Source: Clostridia bacterium
Lineage (GTDB): Bacteria; Bacillota_A; Clostridia; Christensenellales; Aristaeellaceae
Length of the DNA: 10,807 nucleotides
Direction: 5' to 3'
NCBI GenBank assembly: GCA_900754775.1
Contig: CAAEDZ010000087.1
Span: 1-10,807, forward strand
The number at the start of each line of letters is the position of its first letter. Positions within the stretch are counted from its first letter, which is position 1. The notes beneath the pieces were generated by a model. It searched no databases. It saw only the letters and a list, made by a program, of their open reading frames with translations, and was not told where the DNA came from. This document shows positions 5,912 through 10,807 of the stretch, one piece after another. The position numbers were made by a program, and so were the translations under genes.

Positions 5912-5992
5912 GTGACAGATCACGAAATGTTGACGCTCGTCCTCATGATCATCGCGCTTGTAGTATCATTGCTCGATAAACGCGACAGATAA
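5912..5992 (+). CDS. Small hydrophobic holin-like peptide, candidate type I toxin
   Basis: The peptide has 26 residues. A short polar start, VTDH (GTG start), is followed by EMLTLVLMIIALVVSL (5-20) and a charged tail, LDKRDR. This is the layout of the putative holin-like toxin (Hol_Tox, TxpA/BsrG-like) peptides of Firmicutes: a conserved Glu, one membrane helix and a basic end. Such peptides insert in the membrane and stop growth when overproduced. The GTG at 5912 is selected because AAAGGGGG lies 8 nt upstream; an upstream TTG frame beginning at 5798 has no RBS. The gene has its own strong promoter, a 113-nt leader, and a convergent consensus promoter at 6087-6115 for an antisense RNA. The family match is by pattern only, as the peptide is too short for certainty. 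Confidence 0.7.
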   Translation: MTDHEMLTLVLMIIALVVSLLDKRDR

Positions 5993-6080
5993 AGTCCGAG
6001 CCGCCATCCAGCGCTGACTGTTTGGCGGCTCTGCTCATTTACCGGAGGGGAGAAGCCTTGCGGAAGCGTCATCCCTTCCT
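5993..6080 (-). ncRNA. Candidate antisense antitoxin RNA
   Basis: A transcript from the consensus minus-strand promoter at 6087-6115 would begin near 6080 and run into the 3' end of the toxin mRNA. It would open with a hairpin (GGAAG/CTTCC, 6062-6066 and 6075-6079). About 50 nt on it meets a perfect 9-bp stem (5998-6006 with 6023-6031), whose left side is followed on this strand by GGACTTTATC, a weak terminator. No ribosome binding site or reading frame is evident. The 3'-end overlap is like RatA with txpA, where the antisense RNA promotes decay of the toxin mRNA. The exact 3' end is uncertain and could extend into the toxin frame. Confidence 0.6.
5998..6031. terminator. Hairpin shared by toxin mRNA 3' region and antisense RNA
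   Basis: GAGCCGCCA (5998-6006) and TGGCGGCTC (6023-6031) form a perfect 9-bp stem starting 6 nt after the toxin stop codon. T-tracts are weak on both sides (TGCTCATTT and GGACTTTATC). It may be a partial terminator in either direction, or the loop may be the first contact point between the two RNAs. Confidence 0.5.
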
Positions 6081-6091
6081 GCTTTTATTAT
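6060..6091 (+). terminator. Probable terminator of the toxin mRNA
   Basis: GGAAG (6062-6066) pairs with CTTCC (6075-6079), extended by an outer GC pair step across one bulge. It is followed by TTTTATTATA (6083-6092). The stem is short but has a good T-rich tail. If used, toxin mRNA and antisense RNA would overlap by about 85 nt. Confidence 0.45.
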
Positions 6092-6115
6092 ACCGCATTT
6101 CCGAGGCGTTGTCAA
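6087..6115 (-). promoter_or_regulatory. Perfect consensus promoter of the antisense RNA
   Basis: On the minus strand TTGACA (6115-6110) and TATAAT (6092-6087) are separated by exactly 17 bp, a perfect sigma-A consensus. No protein gene lies within reach on this strand, because yabP begins about 390 bp further on with its own promoter. This supports a noncoding product. Confidence 0.85.
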
Positions 6116-6163
6116 ATATCGCCCAGCGCCCTGAAAAGCTCCCGCAAAATTTCCCCATCGCCC

Positions 6164-6192
6164 TTGACTTTCCCACCCCCGTCTGGTATAAT
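6164..6192 (+). promoter_or_regulatory. Sigma-A promoter of the FAD-dependent dehydrogenase gene
   Basis: TTGACT (6164-6169), a 17-bp spacer and TATAAT (6187-6192) give a start near 6199 and a leader of about 83 nt. It is divergent from the antisense RNA promoter, with 48 bp between the two -35 boxes. Confidence 0.85.
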
Positions 6193-6221
6193 CTCCAAGG
6201 TCTAACGAAGTACACTGAAGG

Positions 6222-6252
6222 GCCATCCCCGCCGCACGTGGCCGGGAATGGC
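6222..6252 (+). promoter_or_regulatory. Hairpin in the leader of the dehydrogenase mRNA
   Basis: GCCAT (6222-6226) pairs with ATGGC (6248-6252), and CCCG (6228-6231) pairs with CGGG (6243-6246), with a C:A mismatch between the two blocks. The inner CC and GG can close the loop. The hairpin ends 16 nt before the RBS (6269-6275). It matches no riboswitch that I recognise. Confidence 0.4.
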
Positions 6253-6281
6253 GCTTTGCTATGCCGCGAAGGAGGTCTACC

Positions 6282-7700
6282 ATGTCGCACACCTATGACG
6301 TGATCGTCGTCGGCGCCGGCCCGGCGGGCATCTTCACCGCTCTGGAGCTGACGGAGAAAATGCCCGAGGCCCGGCTGCTGCTCATTGATTCCGGCCTGCA
6401 CATCGACCGCCGCGCCTGTCCGGCGCGCAAGCTGCACCGCTGCGTCCACTGCGACCCCTGCAACATCATGAGCGGCTGGGCCGGCGCGGGCGCGTTTTCC
6501 GATGGCAAGCTCTCCCTCTCCGAGGAAGTGGGCGGCCACATCGTCGATTACCTGCCCCGGCAGGAGGTGCGCGACCTCATCGCCTACGCCGATTCCATCT
6601 ACTTGAAGCACGGCGCGCCCACGCTCGTCCACGGCCTCAACGACCCCAAGGTGGACGAGATCATGTACGAATGCTCGCGCCACAACATCCAGCTCATCCC
6701 CTGCCCGGTGCGCCATTTGGGCACGGAGCATGCCTTCGACGTGCTGCGCGACATGTACGTCACCCTCAGCAAGCGCCCCGGCTTTGAGTTCCGCGAGCGC
6801 ACCACCGCCGAGGGCCTCTTGGTGGAGGATGGCCGCGTGGCCGGCGTCTACATGTCCGGCCCGGACGGCCAGCGCCTGCTGGAGCGCGCCCGCTACGTGG
6901 TGGCCGCCCCCGGCCGCGGCGGCGCGGCGTGGCTTTCGCAGATGGCGAAGGAGAATGACATCGAGACGCACAACAACGAAGTGGACATCGGCGTGCGCGT
7001 CGAAGTGCCCAATTCGGTGATGGACCACCTCACCCAGCACCTCTACGAGGCCAAGCTGGTCTACTATTCCGACACCTTTGAAAACAAGGTGCGCACCTTC
7101 TGCATGAACCCCGGCGGACTGGTCAGCGAGGAACACTACGAGGGCGGCCTCGCCGTGGTCAACGGCCACAGCTATGCCGACCAGAAATTGCGCACGCACA
7201 ACACCAACTTCGCCATGCTGGTCTCCACGCGCTTCACCGAGCCGTTTGACCAGCCCATCGAATACGGCCGCTACATCGCCCAGCTGGGCAACATGCTCAC
7301 CGGCGGCGGCGTGATGGTGCAGCGCCTCGGCGACCTGCTCAAGGGCCGGCGCACGGACGCCTCGCGCCTGAAAAAGTCCACCACCATCCCCACGCTGGAG
7401 ACCGCCGTGCCCGGCGACCTCTCCTTCGTGCTGCCGCACCGCCACCTCACCAGCATCATCGAGGCCCTGCGCGCCTTCGACAACGTGGCCCCCGGCCTCT
7501 ATTCGCAGAACACGCTGCTCTACGGCGTGGAGGTGAAGTTCTACTCCTCCAAGGTGGCCGTGGGCGAGCATTTTGAGACCGCCCTGCCCGGCTTCTACGC
7601 CATTGGCGACGGCGCGGGCGTGACGCGCGGCCTTATGCAGGCCTCCGTCACCGGCGTGGTCGTCGCCCGCGACATCATGGGCCAGCTCGGGAAGATGTAA
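6282..7700 (+). CDS. COG2509-type FAD-dependent dehydrogenase (uncharacterised)
   Basis: This 472-residue flavoprotein begins with a Rossmann dinucleotide-binding motif, DVIVVGAGPAGIFTALEL (residues 6-23), and ends with the second FAD motif FYAIGDGAGVTRGLMQAS (438-455). Between them lies the COG2509 signature: Cys46 (RACPARK), then CVHCDPC with Cys54, Cys57 and Cys60, then GWAGAGAFSDGKLSLS (65-80). These clustered cysteines are typical of the family and could be redox-active or bind metal or Fe-S; which of these is not established. The substrate is unknown, and proteins of this family are usually annotated only as NAD(P)/FAD-dependent oxidoreductases. The start ATG at 6282 follows AAGGAGG by 6 nt; an ATG 7 codons upstream lacks an RBS. 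The gene appears monocistronic, with its own promoter and terminators, and is cytosolic. Confidence 0.9.
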   Translation: MSHTYDVIVVGAGPAGIFTALELTEKMPEARLLLIDSGLHIDRRACPARKLHRCVHCDPCNIMSGWAGAGAFSDGKLSLSEEVGGHIVDYLPRQEVRDLIAYADSIYLKHGAPTLVHGLNDPKVDEIMYECSRHNIQLIPCPVRHLGTEHAFDVLRDMYVTLSKRPGFEFRERTTAEGLLVEDGRVAGVYMSGPDGQRLLERARYVVAAPGRGGAAWLSQMAKENDIETHNNEVDIGVRVEVPNSVMDHLTQHLYEAKLVYYSDTFENKVRTFCMNPGGLVSEEHYEGGLAVVNGHSYADQKLRTHNTNFAMLVSTRFTEPFDQPIEYGRYIAQLGNMLTGGGVMVQRLGDLLKGRRTDASRLKKSTTIPTLETAVPGDLSFVLPHRHLTSIIEALRAFDNVAPGLYSQNTLLYGVEVKFYSSKVAVGEHFETALPGFYAIGDGAGVTRGLMQASVTGVVVARDIMGQLGKM

Positions 7701-7708
7701 AAGGAAGA

Positions 7709-7745
7709 GACAGCCCCCTCGGGACGCGCGCCCGAGGGGGTTGTC
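7709..7745 (+). terminator. Long GC-rich hairpin after the dehydrogenase gene
   Basis: CCCCCTCGGG (7714-7723) pairs with CCCGAGGGGG (7731-7740). Outside it GACA and TGTC (7709-7712 and 7742-7745) also pair across a G-U, giving about 15 bp. The U-tract is short and partly in the stem, so it may act as a weak terminator or 3'-end stabiliser. Confidence 0.6.
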
Positions 7746-7818
7746 ATGCCCGGCCGTTCGCCATCGCGCAGAAGCGCAAACGGTCGGAAGCGTTCGGGGC
7801 AGGAGCGATGAAACACGG
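7746..7818 (+). other. Short structured stretch between two terminators
   Basis: CCGTT (7754-7758) can pair with AACGG (7779-7783), enclosing an inner stem GCGC-AGAA-GCGC (7766-7777). No credible reading frame and no clear promoter were found. It could be the tail of the dehydrogenase transcript or a processed RNA. Confidence 0.25.
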
Positions 7819-7853
7819 CAGTCCGTGCGGCAAGACTGCGCGGGCTGTTTTTT
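7819..7853 (+). terminator. Intrinsic terminator upstream of the XRE gene
   Basis: Bases 7819-7829 pair with 7837-7847 in an 11-bp stem that includes three G-U pairs, and a T6 tract follows at 7848-7853. It is the better of the two tandem terminators after the dehydrogenase gene and insulates the XRE gene. Confidence 0.65.
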
Positions 7854-7881
7854 GTCTGTCAACATTTAATAAACTGTATGG

Positions 7882-7928
7882 AACATCAAAAATGATGTGA
7901 TTTCGATACATAACATCCGCTGTAATAT
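7882..7928 (+). promoter_or_regulatory. AT-rich control region of the XRE gene with repeated half-sites
   Basis: AACATC occurs at 7882-7887 and 7912-7917, and its inverse GATGT at 7894-7898, so 7883-7898 is a 5+5 dyad with a 6-bp centre. A possible -10 box, TAATAT (7923-7928), has a weak -35 partner, TTTCGA (7901-7906), at 16 bp. XRE regulators commonly repress their own promoter, and these half-sites are candidate operators. Confidence 0.35.
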
Positions 7929-7953
7929 ACATTATATTTTTGGGGAGGAGGTG

Positions 7954-8319
7954 GTGGAAACGAAAACGACAGCGGATAGACTGCGCGAGCTTCGCGTGGA
8001 CAGGGACATGACGCAAAGGGAAGTTGGCGAGGTGCTGGGCATTCCGCAGCAACAGTATTCGCAGTACGAAACGGGGCAGATCGACCTGCCGCTGCGCTAT
8101 CTGCGCAAGCTCATCGACCTGTTCGACGTTTCCGCCGACTACCTTTTGGGCCGCACGCAGCGCCCGGAGAACAAGTCCTTCCGCAACGTGCAGGTGACGA
8201 AGGACTGTTCCTGCGCGGCGCTCTTGAACGCCGTCCTCTCGCTTTCCGAGGAGGACCGCGAGGCGGCGGTGGAATACGTGCGCCTGCTGCGGCTCAAGGA
8301 GCGGGCGAAGAAACTCTGA
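7954..8319 (+). CDS. XRE-family HTH transcriptional regulator
   Basis: The protein has 121 residues. The N-terminal two-thirds is a Cro/cI-type helix-turn-helix: TADRLRELRVDRDMTQREVG (6-25), then EVLGIPQQQYSQYETGQIDL (26-45), then YLRKLIDLFDVSADYLLGRT (49-68). The C-terminal part holds two Cys (Cys85, Cys87) and an acidic-basic helix (96-120) that may serve dimerisation. No ligand or peptidase domain is present. Start choice is uncertain: GGGGAGG (7942-7948) best serves the GTG at 7954, though the adjacent GTG at 7951 is possible. A GTG at 7897 would overlap the control region and is unlikely. The acyltransferase array begins 81 bp downstream with no terminator or clear promoter between, so cotranscription and control of the array are plausible but unproven. 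Confidence 0.88.
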   Translation: METKTTADRLRELRVDRDMTQREVGEVLGIPQQQYSQYETGQIDLPLRYLRKLIDLFDVSADYLLGRTQRPENKSFRNVQVTKDCSCAALLNAVLSLSEEDREAAVEYVRLLRLKERAKKL

Positions 8320-8400
8320 GCGTGTGCCGCGGGGCATAGACCGGGCGCGGCGCCGTCTGCCGTCCGGCTGCGCAAACCAAGGAGAAAACGGGGGGTACCA

Positions 8401-9489
8401 ATGCAACACAGCGCGCCGCGCGAGGCGGAGCGGGAAAGCAATATCGAACTTTTGCGCATTTTCGCCATGCTCTGCATCGTCGGCTTTCACGCTGCCAACC
8501 GGATCGACCTCGTCTGTCGGGCGGGCGAACTCTCTTTCAACCGCTTTTTCGTGCAAACGCTGCGGATTGGCGGCGACCTGGGCAACAGCCTGTTTGTACT
8601 CATCAGCGGCTATTTCCTCGTGCGCTCCGCCTTCAGCGTGCGCCGCATCTTGCGGGTGTGGGCGCAGGCGATGTTTTACTCGCTGGTTCTGGGCGCGCTG
8701 GCGGCGGCGCTGGGCCGGCAGCTCAGCCCGCGCGAATGGCTGGATGTCTTTTTGCCGACGATCTCCGTGCGCCTCTGGTTCGTCACGTTTTATCTGCTCT
8801 TTTCCTTCTTCGTGCCGTTCCTCAACCGGCTGCTGCACACGCTGAACCGCAGGGAGACGGGCCTGCTGCTGCTGGCGATGCTGGTTCCCTTTTCGCTGCT
8901 GCGCACCGTGGCGCCCGGCGGTTTTGCCGGGTTCACCAAGCTGACGATGTTTTTCTTCTATTATTGCGTGGGCGCTTGCGTGCGGCTCTGGCCGGAGGCC
9001 GTGCGCGCCTTCCGCCCGGGGCGCTGCTTTGCGGCGGCCGCGGCGGTGCTGGCCCTGCTGCTGGTCTATTTCGGGCTCTGCTTCCACTTTGAGGGCCGCT
9101 TTTCCGTGCTGCGGGCGGAGCGCTTCAACAGCATGTGGTCGCTGCCGCAGGTGGCGCTCGCCACACTGCTGTTCCTCGCGTTCAAGGACCTGCGCCTGCC
9201 GCGCCTGCGGCTGGTGAACGCGGTGGCTGGCGCCTGCTTCGGCGTCTATCTCATCCACTACAACTTCCTTTGGCGCGACAAGGTCTGGCAGATGGCGGGG
9301 GATGTGGCGAGCCTTGGCAACACGCCGTCGCTGGCGCCGCGCGTGCTTCTGGCCATGGCGCTGATCTACGTCTGCTGCACGCTCATCGACATGCTGCGCC
9401 TGCGCTTTGTCGAGCCCATCTATATGCGCCTCATAGACCGCCTCCCGCCCGTGCGGCGCGAGCTGGCGGAAAGGGAGCGCAAAGCCTGA
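8401..9489 (+). CDS. Acyltransferase-3 family membrane protein, copy 1
   Basis: This 362-residue polytopic membrane protein has the N-terminal signature of acyltransferase family 3 (OafA/WecH type): SNIELLRIFAMLCIVGFH (13-30) with the conserved Arg19 and His30. FVLISGYFLV (65-74), LWFVTFYLLFSFFVPFLN (125-142), further hydrophobic helices and FGVYLIHYNF near the C-terminus follow. It ends in a basic cytosolic tail, LIDRLPPVRREL. Members move acyl groups, often acetyl, from the cytosol to sugars of surface polymers or lipids; the acceptor here is unknown. The RBS GGGGGG (8390-8395) lies 5 nt before the ATG. It is a paralogue of the next two genes, with motifs at identical positions, and the stop is 27 bp before the next ATG. 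Confidence 0.87.
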   Translation: MQHSAPREAERESNIELLRIFAMLCIVGFHAANRIDLVCRAGELSFNRFFVQTLRIGGDLGNSLFVLISGYFLVRSAFSVRRILRVWAQAMFYSLVLGALAAALGRQLSPREWLDVFLPTISVRLWFVTFYLLFSFFVPFLNRLLHTLNRRETGLLLLAMLVPFSLLRTVAPGGFAGFTKLTMFFFYYCVGACVRLWPEAVRAFRPGRCFAAAAAVLALLLVYFGLCFHFEGRFSVLRAERFNSMWSLPQVALATLLFLAFKDLRLPRLRLVNAVAGACFGVYLIHYNFLWRDKVWQMAGDVASLGNTPSLAPRVLLAMALIYVCCTLIDMLRLRFVEPIYMRLIDRLPPVRRELAERERKA

Positions 9490-9516
9490 AACCGCGAAGG
9501 AAAGGAGAAGACCCCC

Positions 9517-10626
9517 ATGCAAAACGCCGCGGCGCGGAAAACGCCGCGCAGGAGCAACATAGAGCTTTTGCGCATCCTCTCCATGCTGCTGATCGTGCTG
9601 CACCACTACGCCGTCCACGGGAACGTCTCCTTTTCGGGAGACGATCTCTCCTTCGGGCGCTTTTTCCACGGCGCGCTCATGTGCATGGGGGCACTGGGAG
9701 ACGACATTTTTGTACTCATCAGCGCCTACTTCCTCGTGGAAAGCCCCTTTCGCCTGCGCAGGCTCCTGCGCCTTTGGGGCGAGGTGGTCTTTTATGCCGT
9801 GACGGTCACGCTCGTGGGCTGGCTGCTCGCCCCGCCCTCGGGCGGCGTGAGCGTCAAGGCGCTTCTTTCCATGGTCGCGCCCGTTCTCACGGGCAAATAC
9901 TGGTTCGTCACCGCCTATGTCATGCTGGTGCTGCTCTCGCCCTTCCTCAATAAGATGCTGCACGCCCTCACCCGGCGCGAGATGGGGGCGCTTATTCTCA
10001 TCCTCTTTGTGTCGGTGTCGGCGCTGCCCACGCTCATGGAGGGCTTCATGGGCTGGAGCAAGCTGGCCGCGTTCATCCTCCTGTACTGTGTGGCGGGCTA
10101 TATCCGCCTTTATCCGGACGGCGTGCCCCTGCTGAAGGGCTGCCGCCGCTCCTTTATCGTCGGGCTGGGGCTGTTTGGGCTGTTGCTTCTCTATATCGCG
10201 CTGTGCATGCTGCTGGGTACGCGCCTTGTGCCGTTCCGCTACTACATGCTGCACTTCAACCAGATATGGTCCGCGCCGCAGGTCGTCATCGCCGCCGCGC
10301 TGTTCTGGGCCTTTCTGCAATGGGAGATGCGCCCGAACCGCTTTGTCAACGCCGTGGCTTCCGCCGCCTTTGGCGTCTATCTCATCCACGACAACAACGT
10401 CCTGCGCCCATGGCTGTGGGGCGCGCTGGTGCGCACGCAGGCGTTTGGCCACGCGCCGTGGATGCCCCTGCACGCCATATTCTGGGCGCTGGTCATCTTC
10501 GCCGTCTGCGCCGCCGTCGATCTTCTGCGCCAGCGCTTCATCGATCCACTGTGGCTGCGCCTGATCGACCGCCTGCCGCCGGTGCGGCGGGAGCTGGCGG
10601 CCAAAGAGCGCGCGGACAAAGCCTGA
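9517..10626 (+). CDS. Acyltransferase-3 family membrane protein, copy 2
   Basis: This 369-residue paralogue of copy 1 has SNIELLRILSMLLIVLHH (13-30) with Arg19 and His29/His30, FVLISAYFLV (65-74), YWFVTAYVMLVLLSPFLN (128-145), FGVYLIHDNN late in the chain and the same tail, LIDRLPPVRREL. It is likewise predicted to acylate a surface sugar or lipid with the active site at the membrane. The RBS AAGGAG (9502-9507) is 9 nt before the ATG. It sits 27 bp after copy 1 and 22 bp before copy 3, so the three surely form one operon. Its 5' coding region is identical over 62 bp to that of copy 3, whereas homology with copy 1 is visible mainly at protein level. Confidence 0.87.
   Translation: MQNAAARKTPRRSNIELLRILSMLLIVLHHYAVHGNVSFSGDDLSFGRFFHGALMCMGALGDDIFVLISAYFLVESPFRLRRLLRLWGEVVFYAVTVTLVGWLLAPPSGGVSVKALLSMVAPVLTGKYWFVTAYVMLVLLSPFLNKMLHALTRREMGALILILFVSVSALPTLMEGFMGWSKLAAFILLYCVAGYIRLYPDGVPLLKGCRRSFIVGLGLFGLLLLYIALCMLLGTRLVPFRYYMLHFNQIWSAPQVVIAAALFWAFLQWEMRPNRFVNAVASAAFGVYLIHDNNVLRPWLWGALVRTQAFGHAPWMPLHAIFWALVIFAVCAAVDLLRQRFIDPLWLRLIDRLPPVRRELAAKERADKA
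9542..9603 (+). repeat. 62-bp direct repeat, first copy (in acyltransferase copy 2)
   Basis: These 62 bases recur without a difference at 10746-10807, including all third codon positions. The match runs to the window edge, so its full length is unknown. The first 15 bases of the two genes (9517-9531 and 10649-10663) are identical as well. Confidence 0.95.
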
Positions 10627-10648
10627 AGACAGGAAGGGGAAGAGAACC

Positions 10649-10807
10649 ATGCAAAACGCCGCGCAGAGACCGTCTGACGCCGCCCGCGAACGAAACGCCG
10701 TAGAGCAAAAATCTTTCGGGGGGAGGTACGGCTCATCGCAGAGAGCGCCGCGCAGGAGCAACATAGAGCTTTTGCGCATCCTCTCCATGCTGCTGATCGT
10801 GCTGCAC
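10649..10807 (+). CDS. Acyltransferase-3 family membrane protein, copy 3 (5' part only)
   Basis: The frame from the ATG at 10649 is open to the window edge and gives 53 residues. It starts MQNAA like copy 2 and rejoins it at APRRSNIELLRILSMLLIVL (33-52), so the conserved Arg is at residue 43. Between these shared parts lies a 24-codon in-frame insertion rich in polar and charged residues, absent from copies 1 and 2. The RBS region AGGAAGGGG lies upstream of the ATG, 22 bp after the stop of copy 2. The insertion contains GGGGGGAGG (10718-10726), itself RBS-like, but no in-frame start codon follows at a suitable distance. The gene is presumably a full-length paralogue that continues past the window. 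Confidence 0.82.
   Translation, partial: MQNAAQRPSDAARERNAVEQKSFGGRYGSSQRAPRRSNIELLRILSMLLIVLH
10746..10807 (+). repeat. 62-bp direct repeat, second copy (in acyltransferase copy 3)
   Basis: Identical to 9542-9603 and cut by the window edge. See the first copy for extent. Confidence 0.95.

Noticed and set aside
6069..7865. Long minus-strand open frame (598 codons) opposite the flavoprotein gene
   Set aside because: It is a shadow frame of a GC-rich gene. It also runs through the promoters at 6087-6115 and 6164-6192.
7744..10788. Very long minus-strand open frame (1014 codons) opposite the XRE and acyltransferase genes
   Set aside because: Its translation is low-complexity (rich in His, Arg, Ala, Gln and Glu) as expected for the complement of GC-rich genes. 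The plus strand carries recognisable proteins with good ribosome binding sites.
1..10807. CRISPR arrays, tRNA genes, insertion sequences or prophage genes
   Set aside because: No regularly spaced repeats, cloverleaf-like segments, transposase or phage motifs were seen in either strand.

Overview
The window looks like chromosomal DNA of a GC-rich, spore-forming member of the Clostridia. The evidence is a strong AAGGAGG-type ribosome binding site in front of most genes, near-consensus sigma-A promoters (TTGACA-N17-TATAAT class) and a yabP-yabQ-divIC sporulation/division cluster. No rRNA, tRNA, CRISPR array or insertion sequence was seen. The organism cannot be named from the sequence alone.

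Left part (1-3300). Three minus-strand genes: a MalY/PatB-type PLP C-S lyase/aminotransferase, a DEDDh 3'-5' exonuclease with a TTG start, and a secreted WG-repeat protein that runs off the left edge. The C-S lyase has a clear promoter. In the gap to its right lie a perfect dyad and a plus-strand promoter-hairpin-terminator unit. I read that unit as an unannotated small RNA of about 85 nt with a C-rich loop.

Middle part (3351-7860). A DUF1275/YoaK membrane protein with a consensus promoter and a terminator is followed by a small cupin, both on plus. These converge on the minus-strand cluster yabP-yabQ-divIC, which starts from a sigma-E-like promoter. Back-to-back with that promoter is a plus-strand promoter for a 26-residue holin-like hydrophobic peptide. 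A perfect consensus promoter on the opposite strand fires an antisense transcript across the 3' end of the peptide mRNA. Together they form a type I toxin-antitoxin module. Next is a COG2509-type FAD-dependent dehydrogenase with its own consensus promoter, a structured leader and two successive terminator hairpins.

Right part (7860-10807). An XRE-family regulator is followed, without an evident terminator, by a tandem array of at least three acyltransferase-3 family membrane proteins, the third cut by the window edge. The second and third copies share 62 identical bases, which points to recent duplication or gene conversion. The array probably modifies a cell-surface polymer, and the XRE protein may control it; both statements are inferences.

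The most notable items are the type I toxin-antitoxin locus (about 5764-6115), the candidate sRNA (about 3179-3300) and the recombining acyltransferase array.
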